Below, one piece after another: positions 14,201 to 24,742 of a DNA stretch of 64,000 nt. The stretch covers positions 48,030 to 112,029 of the forward strand of contig ARYC01001903.1 in assembly GCA_000711775.1 (NCBI GenBank). Direction: 5' to 3'. Both the position numbers and the translations under genes were made by a program. Source of the stretch: Oxytricha trifallax (lineage: Eukaryota > Ciliophora > Spirotrichea > Sporadotrichida > Oxytrichidae). The notes below the pieces were generated by a model. It did not search any database, had not been told where the DNA came from, and saw nothing but the letters and a program-made list of their open reading frames with translations. The first letter of the stretch is position 1; every line of letters starts with the position of its first letter.

Positions 14201-14213
14201 TTTTAGATTCCAT
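8205..14213 (-). CDS. ATR: ATR/Mec1/Rad3-type PI3K-like checkpoint kinase
   Basis: A single open frame of 2,002 codons (6,009 bases) with TAA/TAG as Gln, ending in TGA at 8207-8205. ATR kinases sense replication stress and single-stranded DNA with ATRIP and phosphorylate checkpoint targets in the nucleus. Near residue 1850 the catalytic loop reads YVIGLGDRHGDNILI, followed by the activation segment HVDFDCIFEKG and VPFRLTQNIMDAFG; the F-x-C-x-F-x-K-G form is typical of ATR rather than ATM, mTOR or SMG1. Just before it, DLRKEQRFIEFAQLCNKML and NAIVPLSRNSGLIEW match the ATR N-lobe. The C-terminus is a FATC motif (LAKMYIGWMPWL). The long N-terminal part is helical, as expected for HEAT and FAT repeats. 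It is shorter than human ATR (about 2,640). Lines sampled across the gene contain no in-frame TGA, and I saw no intron or IES. Confidence 0.88.
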
Positions 14214-14381
14214 TTCGCGAGATTACGATTTAAAATTAGTATATCGCGGTATTTTTCAATAAATTATATTATTTATTTAGAATTAGAAAATTCTTATATA
14301 CAAGGTTTTAAATATAAACATTCATTTTTCATGTTGATGAATATTTTACCAATTTATTAAGAATTAAGCAAATTTTAAATA

Positions 14382-16139
14382 TCATAAATCGTCTCTAATA
14401 ACATTATCATTATTTTTGTTATAACCTGATACATACTTCTTTTTTTCAATTTTTTCATGACTGAATTCATATGCATAACTTTTTAAAGTGTCTAAATCTA
14501 GAAGAATTAGCTGCCCACTTTCCCTGAACTTCGGTATACTAATTATTTTCACTGCTTTCTTTTCTTTTTATACAGACTCTGTGGTCTAACTTGGACTTTA
14601 GATTTTATCATTATTTGCAGATTATTCTTCCTTATCTACTTCCATATCATCGTCTTGTAATACACGCTTCTTTGAGCTTTTTCTCGGCTTTGCTTCTTAC
14701 TAGCTAATTATTTCACATTCTTAAATCTAGCTGGGAATGTATTCTTCTATTATGGTATCCTCAGCGTAAGTTTCTTAATTGCCACAGAAATATACATGAG
14801 GTATCTCTTAAATAACAAAAGGATCTTTTTCTACAAATGGGTAAGATCACAAAGTATCAGGGCAAGTAGGACATAAATGCCTTATTTCAAGTGTTAACTT
14901 CATTAATTAAAGTGGATCTGATATTGTGGTATATTTCTTGATGTCATTTATGTTTTAGCCTGATGTCCCTAGAAATCGTAAGCCATTTAATTCGAATTTA
15001 TTAGGATTTGGCACTTAACTTACATTAGATCTTTGTTTATTTAGTCTAACGAATAATGATGAGTGAAGCTACTGCTAAGGCATAAAAGAACTACAAAAGT
15101 CATTCTCCCCTGGCATTATATCAATATCAATAAACTAAGCTGCTTTATTTAGGAATTCTTCGAATTGATCTGTAACTTCAAAAAGTTCTGTATAAACATT
15201 ATCATTAATCTTTTATGTCCTGAAAGATCCTCGATTAACCAGATCTTATTCTTCTACTTCTTGAATTGAATTTCCACAAACAATTAATCTTTTAATGCTT
15301 GCCGAAAGCTTTTATTCTTATTCTGTTCCAAAATCACCTCTTAAGAATTATAGTAGTTAATAGATTGTCTACTTGTTATAAACTGATCCAAATTCTAATC
15401 CTGAAATAAAAGCCACTATGTTTTTTCCTTAATTTGAATTACTATTGTCATTTATGCCTTTTATTAACTCTTCAAGTACAGCTGTATTTTTATCCACTTT
15501 TACAGTTTAAGGAATCTAAAGGCCGCTCTATGCTAGATCTAATCCTGCAAAGCAAAAGTCATAGACCTCAAAGTTTCCATTTTTATCAACTTGCCCCAAA
15601 AACCCAACAATAGCTCCTGTTACAAACTCATCAGGATTGATCTTTCTTTACTTTTTTATCTTAATTCTCCCAGAAGAATCTTCAAGAACAAGATAATCCT
15701 CTGGGCTGCAGTATCTGTCCACACTTTTATCATCGCTTATGACTCCAACTAGGTTACTCAAAATACAAGGCTTCAATGGCATTTCCTTGAAAAGTGTACC
15801 AATCAATACAGTAGTCATATAAGGCTAAATATCCAAAATGTTCTACAAATAGCACAGGCCAGTGCCATTATTTTAATATGTTTCATTTTTATGCCAAAGT
15901 TCGTGAGATTTTCTTTACACCATATCTTTTAACAAAGAGAGTCTCTTGTAGTAAAAAGTTGCATATTAAATCAAATCTCTCTTGTCAGTTACTCTGAACT
16001 TGTCATTCAGGTCTGTGTACACTAAGTTTGAGGAGTCTCTTAATATTTAATGATTTGTTTTGAGTTCTTAGCTTTGAATTGGTACTTATTTTTGGCGTTT
16101 TAGCTGTAATTTTTTAAATTGCTTTACATAGAATTGCAT
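14382..16139 (-). CDS. POLD2: DNA polymerase delta small (B) subunit, POLD2-like, with an in-frame TGA
   Basis: 586 codons including the final TGA (14384-14382), starting MQFYVKQFKKLQL at 16139. The B subunit carries an OB fold and an inactive phosphoesterase domain and holds the catalytic subunit in the lagging-strand polymerase. The C-terminal half has NGLRFLGTSG, ISDPLQLMKLTLEIRHLCP, YPFVEKDPFVIQEIPHVYF and CGNQETYAED, the classical POLD2 signature. The N-terminal part includes TDKRDLIQYATFYYKRL and MPLKPCILSNLVGVISDD. One codon in this otherwise continuous frame is TGA (14849-14847, about codon 431), placed between CPDTL and SYPFV in the most conserved part; see findings. No intron or IES was seen. 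It lies head-to-tail upstream of ATR on the same strand and divergent from uL23m. Confidence 0.85.
14847..14849 (-). other. In-frame TGA inside the POLD2 frame
   Basis: Codon 431 counted from the ATG at 16139. Sequence on both sides is unmistakably POLD2 in the same frame (1,290 bases upstream and 465 downstream are both multiples of three), so this is a substitution-type stop, not a frameshift. Confidence 0.7.
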
Positions 16140-16462
16140 CTTTTTAAAACTTTATTCACTTAAATTAATCAAAAATAAAAGAATGGGTATTAATTCTCAA
16201 TTGATTTAAAATCCCTAATAGTGAATATTTATCAGACCCCTATTTCCCGAATGACTTACTTAAAGCCTTTATTTAAGAGATTTTTGCATAATTATTCAAA
16301 TTTTAATGTTAAATATTCAAAAATATTATTTATCTCTAGAGAATAAGAAGGAAGACATAAAATTTCAGGTAAATTAGCATTTCTACATGAATTTCTTAAA
16401 TACATTGAGAATTAGAAATATAATAATTATTGTAGCTGTATAATTATAAAGTATTTTATAAA

Positions 16463-17305
16463 ATGAAGAGGTTTGGTTTCCACCCCAACTAATTATACTT
16501 CAATATGTATAATTCCAAAAAGGTAAACTTTAGAATAATTATAATATAAGAAATGTAATTTGGTTATTTTTTCATTATAATTTGAATGTTTTTATTGGTT
16601 TACGCTATCTTTCTAATCCCAATGTTGGAAAGCTTGAAGTCCCCAAAACTACATCTCCTTCATAAAAACTGAGTGAACTCAAGGAGAACTATAATTAAAG
16701 ACTTGAATGGGAGAAATAAACTAATAAGTCTATCTTTAATCATTTTTTATTTACATTTCCGAATGAGATCAACTCTTGGCAGTTTCTGATATATAATTGT
16801 ATAGTTTTATAGTAAGTAAAGTTTACATGAATCCCAAAGGTTATAAACCAACTATCACATCAAACTTTAAAAAACCACCCACAGAGATTGACTTTGTTAA
16901 TCATGAAGTAATGCTAATGAGATCTCCCAAGACATACGACAAGGATTGGGTCAATTTCAGAGTTTCTCCATTCTTGTCCAAGCCTGAAATTAAGCAATCA
17001 ACAATTATAAATTCATTAATACTAAACATGTATATATTAGCTATAGACTATAAGCCAATTTTTTACTGTGTTTTAATTTAGTCTTACTTAAAACTTTATA
17101 AGGAAAATCGTCATTTATAACAATATATTGTGAATATCTAATGAAAGTGTACAGCTTAAATGTGCAGACAGTTAATACAGCAAATAACCAGGGTAAAATT
17201 ATGAGAAACTAATTAAAATCTGGTTACTGGAGAAAGAAAGACTGGAAGAAAGCCATGGTTAAAGTAGATTTCCAAGTCGATCCAGATCTACAAAAACATA
17301 TTTGA
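16463..17305 (+). CDS. MRPL23: Mitochondrial ribosomal protein uL23m, IES-interrupted
   Basis: Large-subunit mitoribosomal protein that sits near the peptide exit. Segments in order: MKRFGFHPNQLYFNMYNSKK (16463-16522), an interruption to about 16600, GLRYLSNPNVGKLEVPKT to EWEKQTNK (16600-16726), then VYMNPKGYKPTITSNF to FLSKPEIKQ (16820-16998), and finally MKVYSLNVQTVNTANNQGK, RNQLKSGYWRKKDWKKAMVK and a TGA at 17303-17305. The motif R-V-S-P-F-x-x-K-P-E-I-K-Q-Y-L, rebuilt across an IES, is characteristic of L23. The first interruption (16522-16600) was not resolved into intron or IES. Divergent from POLD2 with 324 bases between starts. Confidence 0.75.
16724..16819. other. IES or intron in uL23m, TAA pointer
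   Basis: TAA at 16724-16726 and 16817-16819; removal of 93 bases joins EWEKQTNK to VYMNPKGY in frame. A GT-AG splice in almost the same place would also keep frame with one extra Asn, so the two cannot be separated here. Confidence 0.5.
16996..17135. other. IES in uL23m, AAT pointer
   Basis: AAT at 16996-16998 and 17133-17135. Removal of 137 bases rebuilds KPEIKQYLMKVYSL, a conserved L23 segment; no GT-AG pair fits. Confidence 0.65.
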
Positions 17306-17800
17306 GAAATCTAACTTAACGAAAGCAAGATGCTAAACCATATATTTTCAACATTTTTATTCTTAACATTGTTCTTTTTAGCATTTGATATTAAATATAT
17401 TTTATCATTCTATCATTGTTTACTAGTATCTAATGTTTTTAGATGTTTTAATGCAAAATCACACATATTTTTCAAATGCAACTACAAAGTATACATGCTT
17501 CTCAACTTGGAAATAATTGCAAATTAATTTAACTTTTCATTTATTACAATTTTACAAAATAATAAGGGTATTTATACATTAATAAAGAAGAGTATGTTGA
17601 TTTAATTTTTTTAGAAAATAAAATTGAAGAAAGAAGACTTATGAAAAGTTTTTTTTGGTTTTTTGTTGATATTTCTTATAATAAATATAATTTTGACGTC
17701 TTAGTTAATTTGTATATGTTTTGGTATTCTTAATTAGTCATATGTGCCCAGTTATAGCACATTTCTTATAATTTTATAGTTATCTTGTTATTAGGTTCAT
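17306..17800. other. Intergenic stretch, nothing recognised
   Basis: AT-rich DNA between the convergent ends of uL23m (+) and the PCF11-like gene (-). No coding or RNA feature seen. Confidence 0.5.
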
Positions 17801-20800
17801 TCATTCTTGTTGGAATTTGACTCCCAAAAATTGCCTTTTGCTATTTTACATTCCTCTAATTTGCTTTTCTAGCTCCTCTAAATCGATTCTCTGATCGTTT
17901 TGTTCGTACTTAATGCCTGATAATTTCTCAGTTTGCACTTCCTCTTTGACGTTTTCAAACTTAATGGCAGTTGGATCTTAATAAGTTTGATTCTGTAATG
18001 TGCTTAATAACTTGTGAATTGAGTGCTCTTCATTTCCTTTCTAAATCACTTCGCCATTGGATTGAGTTGTATCTTTTAGTGACTTTTAGAGATCTCTGTT
18101 CATTTCAATTTGCTTAATGCAATCTGTGTGCACAATAATTACCTGCTTTTTAGGTTGGCCAGTCTAAGGATCTTTTACATTTGTACGAATCTTTTTGGCT
18201 GAAACGAAATACCAGGTTTCTTCCTCATCGTCAAATGTAACGTCAAAGTTCTCTTTGCAAATGTAGCAGGAAGTCTATATAAAATTACAAAAATTATTGA
18301 TCTTACATCTCTGTTTGTGTATGGTACCATCTCTTCTAAGTTCTTTTAAGCTAAATTACCTTACTAACCACCTGATTTTAAGTTTTATAGCTGAGACTTT
18401 GGTTGAACGAATTCCTTATCATTCATGAATTATGGTCTTGAAACCGCTCTATTGCCTCTACGTCTGAATTCGTTGTTTTTAGTAAAGTGCATGTCCAAAT
18501 GCTTCTTGAAAATCTGATTTCTTATAAATCTCATACCACAAATAGCGCATTGAAACTTTACACCTTCATAAACCTCATTAATTGCCATAAGATTAAGCCT
18601 AAAAAATTAAATCATTTAATATTAGGAAAAACTTACTCTCTTAAAGAGTGAACCTAATCAAATGAAGGAGGCTTTGTACTTCCAATCTGGGCATATCTTG
18701 AATCTTGACCTAATAAAAGCTATTGGTTGGATTTGAAAGATTAGTAAGACTTTAATATAGAAGGCAAGAAACCAAATTGAGTATGGTCAACATTGTTTAT
18801 TAGAGTAAAATTATCATCAATATGTGTTCTATTATACAATTAGGTAGTACTATTCATGTTCATCATATTTCCTCCCATTCCACTTGATCCAACACCAACA
18901 CCTCCTCTCTGCATGCCATAATTTCCAGCTCCACTCATTTATGTTTAGTTTGTATTTCCTCCATAGCTTGGTTGCTAAGTTTTATAACCTTGGTTTTAGC
19001 CCTAAATATTGTAGCCTTAAGCATATCCTGGTTAATTCTATTGCTAGATATTGTAATTTGAGCCATATTAAGAGACTGGCTATGCCTAATGCATGCTGCT
19101 TTGGGAAACTGGAGCCTATCGAGGATCATTGACATTGCTTGTAGAGCCAAGATTATTTGAAAGATGATTTGAGGCATGACCTGCAGTTTATGATGCAGAT
19201 GCTCCTGTAGTCTGCATGTGTATTTTTAGTTGCTCTAGTATTTAGAGTGCTTTTGAGGGAGGTTGGCTTTAAGGAGCTACGTTTTAGGTTCCATTTGACT
19301 GATACACGGCTCCTGCTGTGTTTTGATCGCCACCCTGATACATCGAACCAATCAAACTTGATTAATTTCCCGACAAAGATGCATCATTAGAAATCAAACC
19401 TGGTTGTTGAGACACAGGTGGATTACTATTAAAAGAAAAAAGGTTGGTATGGGATAATTTTTAGGGTAAAATATTAGATATTGTTTACAAATTAGATCCT
19501 TGCATCTAAAGATGCTGTTGTTGATTTTATTGGGTTCCCATCATTCCATATTAGGAAGTTTAGGGTCCCATCCCTGAACTTGGAAATGTTTATCCAACCG
19601 CATAATTTTGCCCTTGCGCTATAGAACCACCTTGGTTAAAGCTTCCACCAAATGTTAGATTATTGAGTAGATTGGTGTCACTTATCTATTCATAATCAGA
19701 ATTCAAAATGATTTTATGCAAATTACTTGCATCACCAACTTTAGGTGAAACATTTGAATGCCCTAAAAATGAATCTTTAGTAATAACTTAAGATTAAGAA
19801 ACCTGTTAAACACTTTATTTTCCAACTTAACTTAAAATTTGTTAAAGACTTAATTAAGGAGGGGTACTTATAACTTAGCTAGTTATGTTACTCTATTTTT
19901 AATTTTGATTTTTTTACTCAGTTTAACTTTAGTTTTTTGCCTTCAATTTTTCTAAAATATCTTGCTTTTATTTTTCAAGATTGGTGTCACTTCCAGAAAC
20001 GAACAAACCGTTTTGGTAAACTTCCTCTGGTAAATTTTTCGGTTCAAATTCTTTCTTAAATCTTACAACCTTCATTTTATCTTCGTCAGTCAATAGGCGA
20101 TTTTCCTAAAATTAGATAAGTTATTTATTTTATTATAATGTTTTATATTGCTATTCTTTCTATAATGGAATTCCGGCCATTTCTGAATGCAAATTAGTTT
20201 ATTAAACTTACATATTCATGAAGCTAACACACCTAAGATATGTTTTCGAGGACCATAAACGAGAAAAATAAGTCCCATGTTTTGAACATTTTCAATAGAG
20301 CTCTCTTCTCCTCCATACTAACACTTTACGTGAAGGTCCTCTCAAATATTTCTCTAATTCTTTCTTCGAAAAATCTGATGTAGTCACCTTGCACGTTTTT
20401 CAATATACTATCTAAAATATAGATGTATACCAATCGATTCTGAGACTATAAAAATGGTTATTATACAATCTGAAAAATGAAAATTTCAATTCTTTTAATG
20501 AACTTTAAGATCTACTTACATTGAAAATTCTTTCGATGATAGCATCAACTATTAGCTGTGAGAATTTGCCATGGCATAATTTGGCAAAATTAGTGAGTTC
20601 TTAAATCTTTACGATATCTGCTCTATTAATTACTCTCAAGCCTTACTTGAAGAGATTCAAATAGTCTATCGGTGCTTGCTAGATGGGAGGATATTGCACA
20701 GGTTGCTAACCTATAATTCCACTTCCACTCACACCCATCATTCCTGGGTAGTGATGAGATTGACCGTTGTGCATTTAGATCGGGCCAGAAGCTGGCTAAC

Positions 20801-21491
20801 GAATGTTATAGAGTTAAGTATTCATTGATTCTTGCTTGGTGAGTTATTAAGTTTAAGAGACTTCGGCTTGTTACTTTTACTCTATTTAATTCTTAATATA
20901 ATTATTATTTTTTTCTTCTACCTTATTATTATAAGCATTACAAATCACTTTAGTTTTTAATTAACTACTCTAGCTGTTCTGGGATTAGCTTTTGCTTGAT
21001 TCTTGTATAGATTTCTATTTATGTTTCATGCTTTGTGATTAAGATAATTAATGATTTGGTATCTTCGATTCTTCATGATTTGAATTATGATGCCTCGATG
21101 CTCTATTTTTAAGATTTTCTCTATGATTTTCCTTTCCTTTATCACTCTAAGAATTTCTATGTTAATCCCCAGCCTGCACTCTTTTACTCTAGTTTAAAAC
21201 TTAACTAGAGTTTTCTTTCGTTGATTAGGAACTAAAATCTGGGTTTCTATTAAATCTCTAACTTTAACTAGAGCCACTCGATTCTCTAGGATTATTATTT
21301 TTATTACGCTATACATCAACTGAACTATGATTTGATGATTTTTAGGATGTGCTATACTAACTGTAATGCATGGCTGAGGGTTTTTTTGTAATGGTATTTT
21401 GAGATATTTAAGACTGAGATGACGATGACTCAAACTTTTTGTTATTAGAGTTTAACTGTAAGTGCGAACCTGATTTATGATGTAACGACAT
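17801..21491 (-). CDS. PCF11: PCF11-like mRNA cleavage factor (CID plus zinc fingers)
   Basis: Pcf11 binds the RNA polymerase II C-terminal domain and acts in mRNA 3'-end formation and termination. The start MSLHHKSGSHLQLN (21491) begins a Ser/Gln/Asn-rich region of about 180 residues. A CID-like helical domain follows around 20680-20250 (DYLNLFKQGLRVINRADIVK, NVQGDYIRFFEERIREIFER, ALLKMFKTWDLFF). The long Gln/Asn/Gly/Pro-rich middle resembles yeast Pcf11. Near the end a C2H2-type finger (CGMRFIRNQIFKKHLDMHF) and a second finger (CYICKENFDVTFDDEEETWYF ending in VHTDC) match the two zinc fingers that flank the Clp1 site of Pcf11. The frame ends in TGA at 17803-17801. Several interruptions of 35-110 bases with GT...AG ends (for example near 18270-18300) look like spliceosomal introns. 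Confidence 0.75.
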
Positions 21492-21679
21492 TTTAGTTAA
21501 AATGGTTGGAAGTGAAGGTAAGTGACTTAAAGTTAGAAGGATTAATAAATTAAGATTAGGTTAAAGTCAATAAAATTGCATGCTAATTCTAGATAATATT
21601 TAGAACCAGCATTTTGAAAATTTAAAAAGATTATTATCTCAAACTTAACACACGCTTAAATCTCTGTAACTCTTACTTA

Positions 21680-23108
21680 TCATCTTTAAAAGTTTAGGTT
21701 TAAAGCCATTTTGTTAATATCAGTAGGTGGTTTTAAGTTTCCAAGAGTTTAGGGACCATTAATATTGTTATGTCTTGTCTCAAATCTTTTCTTGGATATA
21801 ATTCACTTAAATTTTGTAAAAACTTTATATGATATATCTGAGATGAGCTCTTTGATCTTCTTGTAATCATTACACTCTAATTCCAACTTATTTTCTCTTA
21901 GTGTTTCTGATAAATTATAAGCAACAATGAAATGTTTCCTACCATTCGAAGAGTTTAACTTCTACCTGAATAAATTCATTTCAGATTATGATTATTAATT
22001 CTTTTCCTTGACTACTTTATTAAAGTCATCGTTATTAATTGGCCTAAGTAAGTGTAAATTTTTCTACTAAAGAGTAGAGTAAATGTTTTTATTGTTCTAA
22101 TCACCCCCTGTTTATGAAGTGTCCCGCAAAAACTATTAAGTCATTACTTGACTGTATTTTGCTTATTCAATTGATGCTTAAATCTAAGCTTAACTAAGTT
22201 AAGATGGTTAATCTCTATTTGAATCCAAGAATTCTTAATAAGCTTTAGTAATCTGCATTGGGGATCCATTTTTTTAAAGTTTCATTTTTAGGTTATTAGG
22301 AGAGTACATGACGTTAAGATGGTTGTTTCTTTGGTGCATTAAAATAGTTGCAGGATTTTATCTCAAAACCTTTATCTTTTTAAAACCGGAATTATAGTCA
22401 TTTTCAATTATTTTTGAAGTTAAGTACTGCCCTTTATATATGTTTTGTTATAGAGGTTATTCTTAGTTTTCCAGTTAAATGCGAAGCTTATCTTTAAACT
22501 TATATGATAATAATCTATAAAACAAATTCTATAAGTAAGAGTTTATATTTATTCTATGGAGAAATATTTTTATCATAATCAACATCACTCTTCAGATATT
22601 CCATGCTTAAAATGTATTCTTTATCATTAAGTATTTTTCCAACTGTAAACTTTTGCCTCTCAAGTTCTACTTTAGCTTGCTTCATGTTAGTTTTAATGTT
22701 AATCGAGGGTAGTTTTAAGTCTTGCATAGATTAACTTTTCATCAAAGAGCTTTAATTTTTACTTGGCATACTGCCTACTCTATTAGTTTTGTCTCCTTAT
22801 TACTATGAACCCAGCTTCTCGTCTTAATTCATAATCAAACTTGAAAAATTGATTTAATCTTAGATCACAGACTGCTTTAATTTCTCTTCACTGCCTTGCT
22901 TTTTAGGTTGTTGATATTTGAATGAGGCTTTCTTTAAATTTAAGCTTGGGTCTTATTATATTAAGGAATTTACATCAACTTTATATTCCAGCAGTTTTTA
23001 CTTTATTTCTTCAAATTCTTAAGACTCGTGTGTATTAAGGGTCTGTAGCTCTGGATTCTAATAAGAGTAATTAAATGTTTTTTTTGCCAAAAAAGGGAAA
23101 TATTCCAT
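21680..23108 (-). CDS. Unknown hydrophilic protein
   Basis: Starts MEYFPFLAKKTFNYSYQNPE at 23108 and ends ...NKMALNLNFQR then TGA at 21682-21680. Gln/Ser/Lys-rich with many TAA/TAG codons. The C-terminal 110 residues look structured (RKHFIVAYNLSETLRENK, ECNDYKKIKELISDISYKV). The span is not a multiple of three and a hydrophobic AT-rich patch lies near 22480-22550, so at least one intron or IES is likely there. Family not recognised. Confidence 0.5.
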
Positions 23109-23243
23109 CAATTTGCTAAGGAAAATGTTAGAAGTGAATTAAAAGATATATAGGAAAGTAATCCAATCACACATTGTATGACGATAGCACTTAATGATCA
23201 TTATTTTGAGAACTAAAATACTTATAAGTTCTCTGCTAATTCC

Positions 23244-24585
23244 TCAAAACATTCTGGAGTAGATGCTCTCGTGGATTTGTTGCTTGACGTTTCCGATTTC
23301 TGCCATAGCATCGATGGTGTTAAGAATGTTCTTATTTCTATAGTATTCAAGGATGGGAGCTGTTTGGCCATGATAAGCTGACATTCTCTTCTTAAGCACT
23401 TCGACGTTATCATCTTTTCTTTGGATCAAGGGCTCACCAGTTTCGTTATCGAGACCATCAACCATGGGTGGGTTGAACTTGACTTTAAATAAATAATATC
23501 AATCATAAAGTTAGTAATGTATTTGAGATTTCTATCTCAACACTTATAAGCTTTGATTTTTTATGAAAGAGATTTTTATAAAATCATTTTTTAATACAAT
23601 TTGACGTGATATGATCTGCCACTAGCTAAGTGAACTCTTCTACCTTCAATTCTCTCAATCAAGATGTCGTCATTAACCTTGAATTCAAGGACTCTATCGA
23701 TCTTTTTATCTTTGTTGGCTAGCATTTGATCGAGTTTCTCGGCTTAAACTGCGGTTCTTGGGAAACCATCAAGAAGAATATTAATCAATTTTTAAAATTA
23801 CTGTAACTTATAGGAATATAGTAAACTTTATAGAAATAAAAAGAAAAAATTATTAATCATTAAAGCAAATTAATATGAGATTTTTTATTTAATATTTTTT
23901 TAAAAATTTAAATCCTATTCTGATATTCCCATGAGTTTCATGAACCTCTTTTGGAATTTTAGAAATATCACCATAATGAATATTTTATATTTTATTTTAT
24001 TATTATAGAAGAGATTTTATCAAAGACAATCATAGTACAATCATATTATCTTTCAATTATACTGTGACAGAGCTTTACTTTAATATATTTATTTTATATA
24101 TAATTCTTACCAATAAAATGATTTCCTATAATTATATGATTATATACAAATCTAATCTAATCTAATGAATTATCTTTTTCTATTAATATGAATTATATAA
24201 TAAGAATACCTCTCTCGCACTCTGGTTGATTGAGAGCAGAGTCAATGAGTCCAATGACGATCTCATCTGAGACGAGAGCACCACTGTCCATGATTGCCTT
24301 AGCTTGTTTGCCGAGTTCAGTGCCAGCAGCAACTGCATCTCTCAACATATCGCCAGTTGCCAAGTGGCACAAGCAGAGATCGTCCTTGATTGCTGGGGCT
24401 TGAGTACCTTTGCCTGAGCCTGGAGGTCCGATCAAAATCATGTTAACAGCTGGCTTGTTTTGGCACTCTTATAATAAAAATTTATACTAAGAAACTTCAA
24501 TACCACTAATTAATATTAAATTATTGTATCTTCTTCTGACTTCGTTGAGGAGGTCTTCGATTCTGAAATTTCTAATGTTTTGCAT
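23244..24585 (-). CDS. AK: Adenylate kinase, in about four MDSs
   Basis: Transfers phosphate between ATP and AMP. After the start [19 protein letters not shown] (24585), the P-loop reads [15 protein letters not shown] and is followed by the AMP-binding [20 protein letters not shown]. Across an IES comes [20 protein letters not shown], then [20 protein letters not shown] (LID domain start), and across another [23 protein letters not shown] and [13 protein letters not shown]. It ends SIYSRMF-TGA at 23246-23244. The LID lacks Zn-binding cysteines, as in eukaryotic AK1/AK2-type long forms. The three interruptions (about 57, 428 and 122 bases) are AT-rich; the two larger are bounded by pointers TATTCTT and GTCAA. 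Confidence 0.88.
23479..23605. other. IES in adenylate kinase, GTCAA pointer
   Basis: Minus-strand GTCAA at 23605-23601 and 23483-23479. Excision of 122 bases gives [16 protein letters not shown], the normal adenylate kinase LID sequence. Confidence 0.8.
23774..24208. other. 428 bp IES in adenylate kinase, TATTCTT pointer
   Basis: Minus-strand TATTCTT at 24208-24202 and 23780-23774. Excision rebuilds [13 protein letters not shown], the conserved ILDGFPRT motif. No protein-like frame lies inside. Confidence 0.88.
24470..24529. other. Probable short IES in adenylate kinase, ATA pointer
   Basis: ATA on the minus strand at 24529-24527 and 24472-24470; removal of 57 bases joins NEVRRRQ to [14 protein letters not shown] in frame. 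The insert frame is open and the pointer is short, so this is less certain. Confidence 0.4.
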
Positions 24586-24742
24586 ATCTAATGAGGTTGT
24601 AATGATTTATTTGCTAATTATTAAATTATTTAGTTCACACAATAAATAGGCGTGCTTTTCAGGTGTACAATTAATATTTTATGATTTTTTGATAGCATAT
24701 ATTGTATAAACTCAGGCATCGTTTATTACAGTATAAATCTAC

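Noticed and set aside
18884..19177. Overlapping plus and minus frames of about 80 codons
   Set aside because: Shadows of the Gln/Asn/Pro-rich middle of the PCF11-like gene.
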